Positions 53,890 to 63,418 of a stretch of DNA of 64,000 nt are shown here, one piece after another (position 1 is the first letter of the stretch; each line of letters begins with the position of its first letter). This stretch comes from Bacteroidota bacterium. GTDB lineage: Bacteria; Bacteroidota; Ignavibacteria; UBA10030. The position numbers and the translations under genes were made by a program. The stretch is from contig JAKAJH010000003.1 in assembly GCA_021813905.1 (NCBI GenBank), positions 12,967 through 76,966 of the forward strand. The letters run 5' to 3'. The notes below the pieces were generated by a model. The model searched no databases. It worked only from the letters and a program-made list of their open reading frames with translations, and was not told the origin of the DNA.

Positions 53890-55272
53890 ATGAAACGCCC
53901 ACACATTGCCTGGATCGGAGCCCTGATCGCGGTTGCGCTCATGACACAGGCTTTTCAATGCGGATCTCCGGAGTTCACCGGAGCCAAAGTGTACATTCAG
54001 CAAAAGAACTACAAAGAGGCTGTCCGGTTGCTTGAGGCCGAAACCCAGAAGAATCCCGGCAATGAAGAGGCGTGGTACCTGCTGGGACTCACCAAAGGGA
54101 AGGACCTTGACGACTACGTCGGCATGAACATGGCTTTCAATGCCGCCCTCAAGCTGTCAAACGTCCACCAGCGCGAGATCCACGCGCTTCGCTATCAGAA
54201 ATGGGTGGATCACCTCAACGAGGGCGTGAATCTGCTGAACAAGGCGATGACCGATTCTTCGCAGTATTACGACAAGTCCATTCACGAATTCAATCGTGCG
54301 ATCGAAGCCTGGTCGGATACCTCGCTGACCTACCGGTACCTGGGGCACGCTTACAACAGCAAAGGGGTCGCGGACTCCGCGATCACGGCCTATACCAAAG
54401 CATGGGACCTTGGTCAGGACAAGGAAGCGTACATGCGGGCCGGCCGGCTGTACACGCAGCGGGGCCTGGACCTGAAGTCCAAGTTCGAGACGGACAACGC
54501 CGAAAAGCTCCACATCATGCGCGGGCTCGCGGATATTGATCGTGGCAGCTACAAGAATGACGTGATGCAGGCGCTCGGAGCTCCGGACAATGTGAAGAAG
54601 GGCCCGAAGAACTCAAAGAAGGAAGAGTGGACGTACGCAAAGTACAATCTGACGCTCGTCTTCGAGGGCGACCGCGTCCTGACGAAGACCATGAGCAAAC
54701 CGTATGACGCCGGCGTCGATTCGACGGCGTATCACAATGCCGAAAAGGAATTCTCCAAAGCGATCGCGATCTTCGAGAAGATCAAAGAGGTCGATCCGAA
54801 GGACAATCAGAACCTGAGCCTGCTTCTGCAGGCGTACGTGGAATCCAACCGGATCGTCGAGGCGACGGCGGCGTTCAAGCAGGCGGTATTGAACGAGCCG
54901 GGCAACAAGACGAACCACTACATCCTCGGAGTGCTGCACCGGACCACCGGTGACTTCACAGACGCGATCAGTGAATTCAAGGAAGCGCTGAAGATCGACC
55001 CGGCCTACGGGGACGCGCTCTTTGACCTGGGAGCGACGTACTACAACTGGGGTGTCGACATTCTGAAGGCGGCACAGGACAAGGGAGAGGAGAATGTCGA
55101 GTACAAGGAGAAGTTCAAAGAGGCACTGCCGTACCTCGAGCAGGTCACGCAGATCAAGCCGGACGATGCGCAGGTGTGGGAGACGCTCGGAACGATCTAT
55201 GCCCGCCTCGGCCAAGCCGACAAGGCCCAGAAGGCGCTGGATCAGGCGGACAAGATCCGGCAGGGCAAATGA
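53890..55272 (+). CDS. TPR lipoprotein with an embedded BamE/SmpA-like segment
   Basis: This 461-residue protein has a lipoprotein-like signal ending AFQC (Cys20). Tetratricopeptide repeats occupy about 30-205 (AVRLLEAETQKNPGNEEAWYLLG) and 285-455 (AISEFKEALKIDPAYGDALFDLG). Between them, residues about 210-275 read GSYKNDVMQALGAPDNV then EEWTYAKYNLTLVFEGDRV, which follows the BamE/SmpA pattern (G-x-x-x-x-D-V...LG-x-P...W-x-Y...L-x-F). In other bacteria the TPR lipoprotein BamD and BamE are separate parts of the outer-membrane assembly machine. Combination in one chain here is suggestive, not proven. ATG 53890 is the start that gives the signal peptide. Confidence 0.78.
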   Translation: MKRPHIAWIGALIAVALMTQAFQCGSPEFTGAKVYIQQKNYKEAVRLLEAETQKNPGNEEAWYLLGLTKGKDLDDYVGMNMAFNAALKLSNVHQREIHALRYQKWVDHLNEGVNLLNKAMTDSSQYYDKSIHEFNRAIEAWSDTSLTYRYLGHAYNSKGVADSAITAYTKAWDLGQDKEAYMRAGRLYTQRGLDLKSKFETDNAEKLHIMRGLADIDRGSYKNDVMQALGAPDNVKKGPKNSKKEEWTYAKYNLTLVFEGDRVLTKTMSKPYDAGVDSTAYHNAEKEFSKAIAIFEKIKEVDPKDNQNLSLLLQAYVESNRIVEATAAFKQAVLNEPGNKTNHYILGVLHRTTGDFTDAISEFKEALKIDPAYGDALFDLGATYYNWGVDILKAAQDKGEENVEYKEKFKEALPYLEQVTQIKPDDAQVWETLGTIYARLGQADKAQKALDQADKIRQGK

Positions 55273-55303
55273 GCCCGAACAGCGCGGGAAGGACCGTGAG
55301 CAC

Positions 55304-55630
55304 ATGAGTGAGCCACTCCAGCAACAGCAGATCAACATCGAACTCGGCGAGAAGGAAGCGGAGGGGATCTACTCGAACCTCGCGATCATCACGCATTCGC
55401 CGGCGGAGTTCGTCATCGACTTCACGCGGGTGCTTCCCGGTGTGCCGAAGGCCAAGGTGCACGCGCGGATCGTGATGACGCCGCAACACACCCGCATGCT
55501 TCTCAACGCGCTGAAGGACAACGTCGACAAGTACGAGAAGAAGTTCGGCGAGATCAAGCTGGCGGGTGAGTTCTCCGGCGGACCGGTCCTGGGATTCCAG
55601 TCGCCGTCCAAGGAAGAGAAGTATCACTGA
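55304..55630 (+). CDS. DUF3467-family protein
   Basis: This 108-residue protein has the family pattern IYSNLAIITHSPAEFVIDFTRVLPG and VVMTP-like RIVMTPQHTRMLLNALKDNVDKYE. Members are small cytosolic proteins common in Bacteroidota and of unknown function. It lies 31 bases after the TPR gene, and a GGAAGGACC sequence precedes its ATG. Confidence 0.88.
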   Translation: MSEPLQQQQINIELGEKEAEGIYSNLAIITHSPAEFVIDFTRVLPGVPKAKVHARIVMTPQHTRMLLNALKDNVDKYEKKFGEIKLAGEFSGGPVLGFQSPSKEEKYH

Positions 55631-55756
55631 CCGGGAACTCCCGCACCGGTGTGCAACCAGGGAGGCTGATGCCGTTGTCGGACATCAGCCTTCTCGTTTC
55701 TTGCGTGAGCGTGCGCACAGGGTTCGGAAGAATCCGGCAGCGCGAAGCCTGTTTCC

Positions 55757-55785
55757 TTGACATTCCTGGAGGGGCTGGGTATATT
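55757..55785 (+). promoter_or_regulatory. Consensus sigma-70 promoter for the lipoprotein/barrel pair
   Basis: TTGACA (55757-55762) and TATATT (55780-55785) are 17 bases apart, the best promoter match in the window. Confidence 0.75.
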
Positions 55786-55830
55786 GACGCACGCGGTACA
55801 CTTCAGTTCATTTGACATTGGGTGAGGCAT

Positions 55831-57942
55831 ATGAAACTCGTTCGACCGCCGTCGTTTCCGCTCCTTCTGCTCGCGGCGCTCGTGCTGTCCGGCATCGGAA
55901 TCCAGTGCATCGAGAATCCCCTGGAACCGATCATGCCGTACACCGACACGCAGCTGAACGTTCCTCTCTTTTCCATCGAGAAGACATTTCTCGATCTCGT
56001 TCGGACCGACACGCTCCTGCATACCAATCCGGACGGGACGATCTACTATCCGACCAGTCAGTCGCTTGATCCCGTGGGCCTCGGCACGATCGAGGTTCAG
56101 CCGCAATCGTCCGGTCAGCAGGTGACCGTCGGACTGTTTAACGTTCAGCCGATCGCTGCACCGGCACAGTCCGTGACGGCGGGGACGATCGGCTTTCCTC
56201 CGGGCCCACATCCATTCTTCCCGGCCTCCACGGGAACGGTTCCTCCGCTCACGGTCGACCTCAGCTCGAGTCTCGATTTTGTCCACGTCAGTTCCGGCAC
56301 ACTGACTCTTCAGGTGAAAAATACGCTTCCGTTCCCGATCGACTTTCCCAAGGGCATTACGCTGCGGAACAACTCCGCGTCGCCTGCGGATACATCGGCT
56401 ATCGGCCAGTTCGTGTTCAGCGATACGATCGCTACAGGCTCGACGCAAACCGTCAGCATCGATCTGGCCGGAAAGCTGGTCCGCGGAGCCCTCGGGACCG
56501 ATTCCATCGTGATTCACGAGGCAGGGACCACGGGCTCGACGACCATCCTCGCGTCAGACGGCCTGGAATTCACGTTTGGGTCGACGGCCATCACCGCCGA
56601 CAGTGCATCCGCGATCATCCCCAGTCAGCCGGTCTTCAGCGTGCAGGATTCCACTCTGACGGTGGATGACTCGGTGTCCATCCAGACGGCCCGCTTCCGG
56701 TCCGGCTCGTTCGTCCTGGCGGTCAAGAACAACCTGGGCATTTCCGTTGGCGTGTACGTCAAAATGGACGACTTCAAGAGCACGAAGACGAACGCCGGCT
56801 TCCTGGTGAACACGACGCTGAACGGCAAGGACAGCCTCGTCATCCCGATCTCAGTCGACACGCTTCTGATCAGCACCGGCGCGGCTCCGCAGGGCACGAA
56901 ACTGACCTTCTCGGTCGGTATCACGACGATCTATTCGGGATCATCAAAACAGACCGTGGCGTCGACGGACTTCGTGCGGGCGGAATTCCGAGCCAGTGAT
57001 CCGCTGATTGTGCAGTCCGTAACGGGCAAGATCAAGCCGATGACGGTGCCGATCTACACCGCCGTTCAATCCACGTACAAACTGGGTGAGGCGGCCACGA
57101 AGTTCACGGCAAATTTGTCCTTCGACTCGGTGCGCGTCACCATGCGCCTGCCGGTGACGGGGGGCTTCCCGGCGGACTATGCGCTGAAGCTGATCGCCAA
57201 GAACTCGAAGCGCAATCTGATCGATTCGATCGTGCTCCCGCCGACGCAGGCGGGGATCCGGCGGATCTATCCGAACAGCGGATCGACATCGATCGTGATC
57301 GATAACGCCACGAATCTCAACGGATTCCTCGGGAAGTTCTTCCCCGACATGCCGGATTCCTTCTTCGTCCGTGGGCAGATGGTGTTCGAGCCGCTGGATG
57401 AGTATGTCAACCCTGTCTACTATACAGTGAGCGACACGAGCAAGGTGTATCCTTCGTTCAGCCTGGACTTCCCGCTGAAGGTCGGCATCGCGAACGGCCA
57501 CATCACTTCAACGGAAGGAATCTTCAACGGCTCGAACGGCGAGCGCGTGCCGAAAGAAATCACCCGGTCGATGAAATCCGCAAACCTGAATCTCGCGATC
57601 ACGAACGGGATGCCCGTGGCGATGAACATGGTGGTGAAGTTGGTCGGATTCGATTCCACACTCAACCGTCGGGATACGCTCCTGACGATCACGCCCAGTG
57701 CCCCCATCGCAGCCGGCGGTGTGGACGCAGCGGGGTACACGAACAGTCCCACGGTGTCGAAGGTCACGATCGGTCTCAGCGGAACCGACATTGAGAAGCT
57801 GAACAGCGCCGATTCCGCGTATGTGCGGTTCGACATAGCCACGACCAACAACGGGGCGCTCCCGGTGCGGTTCCGCACCACGGATTTCATCAAGGTCCGT
57901 GCATCCGGCGGTATCGTCTACACCATCAATAAACCCCGGTAG
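55831..57942 (+). CDS. Lipoprotein of unknown function with LEA/WHy-like beta repeats
   Basis: This 703-residue protein starts at ATG 55831 with a leucine-rich signal ending GIGIQC (Cys26), so it is probably lipidated. Two or three segments of the form SGTLTLQVKNTLPFPIDF / SGSFVLAVKNNLGISVGV recur around 155-180 and 290-320, resembling the LEA/WHy fold. The remainder is beta-rich with many DS/DT residues. It lies nine bases before a barrel-type gene, and both probably act together at the outer membrane. No exact family is recognised. Confidence 0.72.
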   Translation: MKLVRPPSFPLLLLAALVLSGIGIQCIENPLEPIMPYTDTQLNVPLFSIEKTFLDLVRTDTLLHTNPDGTIYYPTSQSLDPVGLGTIEVQPQSSGQQVTVGLFNVQPIAAPAQSVTAGTIGFPPGPHPFFPASTGTVPPLTVDLSSSLDFVHVSSGTLTLQVKNTLPFPIDFPKGITLRNNSASPADTSAIGQFVFSDTIATGSTQTVSIDLAGKLVRGALGTDSIVIHEAGTTGSTTILASDGLEFTFGSTAITADSASAIIPSQPVFSVQDSTLTVDDSVSIQTARFRSGSFVLAVKNNLGISVGVYVKMDDFKSTKTNAGFLVNTTLNGKDSLVIPISVDTLLISTGAAPQGTKLTFSVGITTIYSGSSKQTVASTDFVRAEFRASDPLIVQSVTGKIKPMTVPIYTAVQSTYKLGEAATKFTANLSFDSVRVTMRLPVTGGFPADYALKLIAKNSKRNLIDSIVLPPTQAGIRRIYPNSGSTSIVIDNATNLNGFLGKFFPDMPDSFFVRGQMVFEPLDEYVNPVYYTVSDTSKVYPSFSLDFPLKVGIANGHITSTEGIFNGSNGERVPKEITRSMKSANLNLAITNGMPVAMNMVVKLVGFDSTLNRRDTLLTITPSAPIAAGGVDAAGYTNSPTVSKVTIGLSGTDIEKLNSADSAYVRFDIATTNNGALPVRFRTTDFIKVRASGGIVYTINKPR

Positions 57943-57950
57943 GTGGAACC

Positions 57951-59357
57951 ATGAAGAACCGTGCACTTGCATTGATGCTCCTGGTCCTCCCCGGGGTGGT
58001 GACACTTCAGGCGGGCGACCGCACCAATATCCGCGGTGTCGGCATGGCGCGAACGATGAACGCGTCGGCGTTCGGCACCGATGCCCTCGGGATCAATCCG
58101 GCGAACCTCGCGGTCTACGATCGCGGGTCCTTCCGGCTGGTCCTGTCACCGGTCGGATTTGCCATCCGGTCGGATTTGATCAGCTACGACATCTATCAGA
58201 ACTATTTCACCGGCGTGCCGGGACCGAACGGGACGCGGGTGGCGAAATACCTCAGCGCGGCGGACCAGCAGGATATTCTTTCCCGGCTCCCGGATATCGG
58301 CTCCACGATGTTCGAGATGGAAGATATGTGGCTGGGCGTGAGCTTCCGGCATCCGGTCATCGGCGGTATCGGATTCTCGATCACGGACAGGATGGGCTGG
58401 CGATTGACGCTCCCGAAGGACTACTTCCGCCTCTTCCAGGGACTCGATGTCAACGGCACGACATACGACTTCTCGGGCACCGGGTTCAGTGCGTGGTGGT
58501 ACCGGGAGTATAACATCTCCTACGGCCGGGAGATCCCCGTGCCGATCCCGGCGGTGCGGCACCTGTACGCGGGCGTGGGGGTGAAGATCCTGCGGGGCTA
58601 TGGTGCGCTGGTGACGGATTACTACCGGTCGAAGTTCGGCAATGTGCCCGATCCGAACGATCCGTTGCAGTACACTCTGATCGGCAACTCGGACTTCCGT
58701 GAGCTGCGCTCGGGCATCGACGTTTTCGACAAGAGCAAGAACGTCAACATGACACCGTTCCCCGATCCGGCCGGCAAGGGCACGGGATTCGACCTCGGCA
58801 TCTCGGCGAACATCCTGGGTGACATTCACGCGTCGGTGAGCGTGACGGACATCGGCAAGATCACGTGGGATCGGAACGTGTATGAGACGACAGGAAAAGG
58901 CGCTGTCACGATCACGGACATTGCGTCGGCGGCGCGGGATTCCATTCGGGACGCGTTTGCGGGACAGGACCGGGCGCTGACGGAGTCCTTCACGACCGCA
59001 TTGCCGACACGGCTGCGCATCGGTGCGATGGTGCGATCCGGCGAGTTGCAGTTCCTGCGCTGGATGCCGGGAAATATGATGCTGGCGGCGGATTACACTC
59101 AGGGATTCAACGAGTCACTGGGGAATACGACGAAACCGCGGTTCTCGCTGGGCATGGAATACCGGATCATCCCGCTTCTGCCGTTGCGCACGGGCATTTC
59201 GGTGGGGGGAGGAGACAAGTTCCGGTGGGCGGCGGGATTCGGGCTGGATTTCTACGCGCTGACGCTGGATTTTGCGACGGACAATTTCGGCATCCTGTTT
59301 TCGCCGAAGAACTTCTCGATGGCGTCGTTCTCGTTCGGACTCGGCTTCCGGATCTGA
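57951..59357 (+). CDS. Outer-membrane beta-barrel protein, DUF5723-like
   Basis: This 468-residue protein has a signal peptide (1-22, ending LQAG) and opens with RTNIRGVGMARTMNASAFGTDALGINPANLA. This glycine/asparagine-rich start is shared by DUF5723 and PorV/FadL-type proteins of the phylum. The rest is alternating strands, ending SFSFGLGFRI as a last barrel strand. It is coupled to the lipoprotein gene upstream. It could serve transport or T9SS-related surface assembly, but this is inference. Confidence 0.72.
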   Translation: MKNRALALMLLVLPGVVTLQAGDRTNIRGVGMARTMNASAFGTDALGINPANLAVYDRGSFRLVLSPVGFAIRSDLISYDIYQNYFTGVPGPNGTRVAKYLSAADQQDILSRLPDIGSTMFEMEDMWLGVSFRHPVIGGIGFSITDRMGWRLTLPKDYFRLFQGLDVNGTTYDFSGTGFSAWWYREYNISYGREIPVPIPAVRHLYAGVGVKILRGYGALVTDYYRSKFGNVPDPNDPLQYTLIGNSDFRELRSGIDVFDKSKNVNMTPFPDPAGKGTGFDLGISANILGDIHASVSVTDIGKITWDRNVYETTGKGAVTITDIASAARDSIRDAFAGQDRALTESFTTALPTRLRIGAMVRSGELQFLRWMPGNMMLAADYTQGFNESLGNTTKPRFSLGMEYRIIPLLPLRTGISVGGGDKFRWAAGFGLDFYALTLDFATDNFGILFSPKNFSMASFSFGLGFRI

Positions 59358-59375
59358 ACGAGTGCCGCCGTACGG

Positions 59376-60761
59376 TCAGAGGATGTAGCGGCTGAGGTCG
59401 CGGTTCGTGGCGATGGCGCTCAGCCGCTCGCTGACGATGGCCGGTGTGATGACGACGTGACGCTCCCGGATCACATCGGGAGCGTCGAACAGCAGTCCCT
59501 CCAGCAGCGTGGTGAGGATGGTGTGCAGACGGCGCGCACCGATGTTCTCCACCTGCTCGTTCACTTCGAATGCCACGCGGGCGATCTCCCGCACGGCCTC
59601 CTCACTGAATTCCACGTCGATCCCCTCTGTTGCCAGCAGCGCAGTGTACTGCTTCAACAGCGCGTTCTGAGGTTGCGTGAGGATCTGTACAAAATCGTCC
59701 TGGGAAAGGCTGTTCAACTCGACCCGGATGGGGAAGCGGCCCTGCAGTTCCGGGATCAGGTCGGACGGCTTGGCGACGTGAAACGCCCCGGAGGCGATGA
59801 ACAGCACGTGGTCGGTGCGCACCATGCCGTACTTCGTAAGCACGCTGGAGCCTTCGACGATCGGGAGCAGGTCCCGCTGCACGCCTTCGCGGGAGACGTC
59901 GGGGCCGCCATGCTCTCCCCGCGTGCTCGTGATCTTGTCGATCTCGTCGATGAACACGATGCCGGAGTTTTCGACGCGGTCGACCGCTTCCTTGACCGCC
60001 TTCTCCATGTCGATGAGCTTCTGCGATTCCTCCTGGATAAGGAGCGCACGCGCTTCGGCGACGGCCAGCCGGCGCTGCTTCTCCCGCTTCGGCAGAATGT
60101 TGCCCAGAACTTCCTGCAGATTGATCCCCATCTCCTCGAGACTGAGCGGCCCCATCACCTGCATGACCGGCGACGGTGCCGCCGGGATCTCGAGCTCCAC
60201 CATGCGTCCATCCATCTCGCCCGCCCGCAGACGCTCCCGGAGTTTGTCCCGCGTCGATTCGTGGTTGGCGGCAGCAGCCTCTCCGGATTCGTCGGGTGAC
60301 GCGCCATGAGACCGGCGAACGGGAGGAAGAAGAAGATCAAGGAGCCGCTCCTCTGCGAGGTGCTCGGCCTGCGGCCGGACGGCAGCCGCGCGCTCGTTCT
60401 TCACCATTGTGACGGCGATCTCGGTGAGGTCGCGGACCATCGACTCGACGTCGCGCCCGACGTAACCGACTTCGGTGAACTTCGACGCCTCGACCTTCAG
60501 GAACGGGGCATGGGCAAGACGGGCGAGTCGCCGCGCGATCTCGGTCTTTCCGACTCCGGTGGGGCCGATCAGGATGATGTTGTTCGGCATGATCTCCTCA
60601 CGGAGCGCATCGGGCACCTGAAGCCGGCGCCAGCGGTTCCGCAGGGCGATCGCCACCGAGCGCTTGGCGTTGTGTTGGCCGACGATGTACTTGTCCAGCG
60701 CCTCCACGATCTGGCGTGGCGTGAGTTCGGTCGATGCGGCGGAGCGTTTCCGGTTGGCCAT
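59376..60761 (-). CDS. hslU: ATP-dependent protease ATPase subunit HslU
   Basis: This 461-residue AAA+ unfoldase feeds substrates to HslV. Walker A is GPTGVGKT (66-73) and Walker [11 protein letters not shown]. The family-specific start ([17 protein letters not shown]) and the C-terminal RDLSRYIL, which docks into HslV, are intact. A long I-domain lies in between. It starts one base after the hslV stop. Confidence 0.97.
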   Translation of the reverse strand: MANRKRSAASTELTPRQIVEALDKYIVGQHNAKRSVAIALRNRWRRLQVPDALREEIMPNNIILIGPTGVGKTEIARRLARLAHAPFLKVEASKFTEVGYVGRDVESMVRDLTEIAVTMVKNERAAAVRPQAEHLAEERLLDLLLPPVRRSHGASPDESGEAAAANHESTRDKLRERLRAGEMDGRMVELEIPAAPSPVMQVMGPLSLEEMGINLQEVLGNILPKREKQRRLAVAEARALLIQEESQKLIDMEKAVKEAVDRVENSGIVFIDEIDKITSTRGEHGGPDVSREGVQRDLLPIVEGSSVLTKYGMVRTDHVLFIASGAFHVAKPSDLIPELQGRFPIRVELNSLSQDDFVQILTQPQNALLKQYTALLATEGIDVEFSEEAVREIARVAFEVNEQVENIGARRLHTILTTLLEGLLFDAPDVIRERHVVITPAIVSERLSAIATNRDLSRYIL

Positions 60762-60762
60762 G

Positions 60763-61305
60763 CTATGACAATTCCTCGATCACGAAGTTCCGGTTGGTGT
60801 AGATGCAGATGTCCGCGGCGGCGGTCAGAGACTGCTCCACAATTTCCCGGGCGGAGAGGGACGTGTGCGTGACGAGTACGCGCGCGGCGGCGAGGGCATA
60901 GTTGCCGCCTGAGCCGACCGCCACGATCCCGTCATCCGGCTCGATCACGTCGCCGGTACCGGAAATGATGAGCGCGTGATCCCGGTCCATCACGGCGAGC
61001 AGCGCCTCCAGCTGGCGCAGGTACTTGTCCGTGCGCCACACCTTGGCGAGTTCGACGGCCGCGCGCACCAGCTGTCCCTGGTACTGTCCCAGCTTCTCCT
61101 CGAACCGCTCGAGCAGGCTGAACGCGTCCGCGGCCGCGCCGGCGAATCCCACCAGCACCGATCCCTCCTGAAGGCGGCGGATCTTGTTCGAGTGCTGCTT
61201 CATGATGGCGGATCCGAGGGTGACCTGTCCGTCACCGCCGATGGCCACGCTGCCGCGATGCCGGACGCCGATGATGGTGGTCGCATGTATACGCTCGTGT
61301 TCCAT
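60763..61305 (-). CDS. hslV: ATP-dependent protease peptidase subunit HslV
   Basis: This 180-residue proteasome-like threonine peptidase forms the chamber of HslUV. The catalytic threonine is the first of [12 protein letters not shown]. It lies after an eight-residue leader (MEHERIHA), so a propeptide must be removed, whereas Escherichia coli loses only Met. Other landmarks are [16 protein letters not shown] and [14 protein letters not shown] 61305 is preceded by GAAGGA. Confidence 0.95.
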   Translation of the reverse strand: MEHERIHATTIIGVRHRGSVAIGGDGQVTLGSAIMKQHSNKIRRLQEGSVLVGFAGAAADAFSLLERFEEKLGQYQGQLVRAAVELAKVWRTDKYLRQLEALLAVMDRDHALIISGTGDVIEPDDGIVAVGSGGNYALAAARVLVTHTSLSAREIVEQSLTAAADICIYTNRNFVIEELS

Positions 61306-61330
61306 GGGTGGTTGTCCTTCCTGCCGGCGA

Positions 61331-62761
61331 TCAGATCTTCCGGCGGAGCCGCGCGATCGGCAAGCCGAGCTGCTCCCGGTATTTGGCCACGGTGCGCCGG
61401 GCAATGCGGATCCCGCCTTGCTTCAGGATCTCCGCGATCTTGTCGTCGTTCAGCGGATCGTTGGGGTCTTCGCCGTCGATGATCTCCTTGACGCGCTGTT
61501 TGACCGCGAAGTTGGAGACATCCTCGCCGCTGTCCGACTCCAGTCCGGACGTGAAGAAATAGCGGAGAGGATGAACGCCGAATTCCGTCTGAACGAACTT
61601 GCTGTTGACCACCCGGCTGATCGTGGAGATATCCACGCCCACGACCTCCGAGATGTCCTTGTAGATCATCGGCTTCAGGAGCTCGCCGTGCTCGAACCAC
61701 TCGCGCTGCCGGTCCACGATCGCCCGCATGACCTTGAGCAGCGTCTCGCGGCGCTGGTGGATGGAGGCGATGAACCACTTGGCGGCTTCGAACTTCTTCT
61801 TCACGAAATCGCGGGCTTCGGCGGAGACCTTCTTTCCTTTGGGCATCACCAGGTCACGGTACGCGGTGTTGATCCGGAGGGGAGGGATGTTCCGGTCGTG
61901 CAGGAGGATGAGAAAATCCCCCTCGTCCTTTTCCACGATGAAATCCGGCGTAATGTAGTTCTCCTGTGCGGAGAATTCGCCCTCACCGGGCTTGGGATTC
62001 AACCGCTGGAGGATCTCGATGACCTTCTTGAGCGTTTCGCGGCTGACTCCCAGGTTTCGCTCCAGAGCGTCGTACCGTTTGAGCTTGAAATCCTCGAAGT
62101 GCTCCCGGATCAGCCGGATGGCGAGCTCCTTCAATGCGGCGGGGAAGATGCCGGCCTTGAGCTGCGCCAGAAGGCATTCCTGCAGGGATCGGGCGGCGAT
62201 GCCGGGGGGGTCGAGCAATTGAAGGCGCTGAAGAACGCCTTCCGCCTTCTCGAGGCCGATCGTCAGGCCGAAACTCAGATTGAGGTCCTGAACGATCAGC
62301 GCCAGCTCGCGCCGCAAATAGCCGTCTTCATCGACATTCCCGAGGATCTCTTCGGCCAGCAGGGATTCCTCGTCGTCCGTTGCCGAGAGACGGAACTGGC
62401 TGAGCAGGCGCTCGGACAGCGGAACAGTCGCCGGGAGCGGCGGCTCGTAGCTGTCATCTTCGTCCTGTTGCTTGACGGTCTCGGGGCTCTTGAATCCCGC
62501 GAGGTCGTCGTTCATGTAGTCTTCGAGAGTGTAGGTGTCCTCCGGTTCGGCCTCCGAGGATTCGTCGGAAGCGGTGTCCGGCTCTTCCTGCTCCAGCGTC
62601 TGCTCAAGTTCCTCGTTCGTCTCGAGCATGGGATTCATCTCCAGCTCCATCTTGATGCGCTGCTCGAGAGCGAGCGTCGGCAGCTGCAGGAGCTTGAGAT
62701 ACTGGACCTGCTGAGGCGTGAGTTTGAGGCCGAGGCGAAGCTGTTGCTGGAGATTGATCAT
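61331..62761 (-). CDS. rpoN: RNA polymerase sigma-54 factor
   Basis: This 476-residue sigma factor starts with the glutamine/leucine-rich activator region ([20 protein letters not shown]). An acidic stretch (about 52-80) and the core-binding region (about 110-310) follow. The RpoN box [10 protein letters not shown] lies near residue 460. It directs enhancer-dependent promoters, which need an AAA+ activator; none is in the window. It overlaps the DUF3109 gene by four bases. Confidence 0.97.
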   Translation of the reverse strand: MINLQQQLRLGLKLTPQQVQYLKLLQLPTLALEQRIKMELEMNPMLETNEELEQTLEQEEPDTASDESSEAEPEDTYTLEDYMNDDLAGFKSPETVKQQDEDDSYEPPLPATVPLSERLLSQFRLSATDDEESLLAEEILGNVDEDGYLRRELALIVQDLNLSFGLTIGLEKAEGVLQRLQLLDPPGIAARSLQECLLAQLKAGIFPAALKELAIRLIREHFEDFKLKRYDALERNLGVSRETLKKVIEILQRLNPKPGEGEFSAQENYITPDFIVEKDEGDFLILLHDRNIPPLRINTAYRDLVMPKGKKVSAEARDFVKKKFEAAKWFIASIHQRRETLLKVMRAIVDRQREWFEHGELLKPMIYKDISEVVGVDISTISRVVNSKFVQTEFGVHPLRYFFTSGLESDSGEDVSNFAVKQRVKEIIDGEDPNDPLNDDKIAEILKQGGIRIARRTVAKYREQLGLPIARLRRKI

Positions 62762-63348
62762 GCGGCGTCTGCGGAGTGCGTGGTGCGTCGATACTCATCG
62801 GCAGCACGACGGAATTCCTCGTACCACTCCGGACCATAGGCGCGAGTCAGGGCATCGCGGAGGAACTCGCTGACGGGAATCGCGCGATCCGCGCCGTTCT
62901 GATAGGCGGCACGGCACTCCGCGATCCGCTCGAGCCAGATGTGCTCGATCTCTCCGCTCCGGTTGACCCGCAGCGGAAAGAGGTGACAGGAAACGGGTTT
63001 CTGCCAGGCGATGAGTCCGTCGAGATACCCGCGTTCAAACGCGCATCGGGCGATGCCGTTCTCGAAGTGGACGAACACGCAGGCCCGCTCGTTCACGACG
63101 GTGGTTGTGCGGTCGCCGGGGGGGCCTTCAAAAAGCCCGCGCCGTTCGATTACTTCCTGATGCGCGGCAGGGATGAAGTGGCGGATGGCAGGGTAGCATT
63201 CATGCAAACGATCGATCTCTTCATCCAGGAGCGGAGCGCCCTTGCTGCCGGGCATGGTGCAACAGGCGCCCTTGCACGCGTTGAGGTCGCAGGCGAATGG
63301 CGTGTCTGCGGCTGCGTCTTCCACGGCTATTTCCCGGATGATTATCAT
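62758..63348 (-). CDS. DUF3109-family cysteine-rich protein
   Basis: This 196-residue protein has the family cysteine cluster CDLNACKGACC (20-30) plus Cys residues around 90-125 (ACVFVHFENGIARC, PVSCHLFPLRV), a pattern expected for a metal or iron-sulphur site. Function is unknown. The family is widespread in Bacteroidota. It couples to rpoN by an ATGA overlap. Confidence 0.88.
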   Translation of the reverse strand: MIIIREIAVEDAAADTPFACDLNACKGACCTMPGSKGAPLLDEEIDRLHECYPAIRHFIPAAHQEVIERRGLFEGPPGDRTTTVVNERACVFVHFENGIARCAFERGYLDGLIAWQKPVSCHLFPLRVNRSGEIEHIWLERIAECRAAYQNGADRAIPVSEFLRDALTRAYGPEWYEEFRRAADEYRRTTHSADAA

Positions 63349-63418
63349 GTTCCGTGCCAGTCCTCTTTAAAAAATGTACTGAAAAAATGACACAGAGCAA
63401 ACCCGCCGGGATCGCGGC

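Noticed and set aside
61184-62839. 551-codon plus-strand frame opposite rpoN.
   Set aside because: Antisense to a clear sigma-54 gene; composition is that of a mirror frame in GC-rich DNA, with no ribosome-binding site or known motif.
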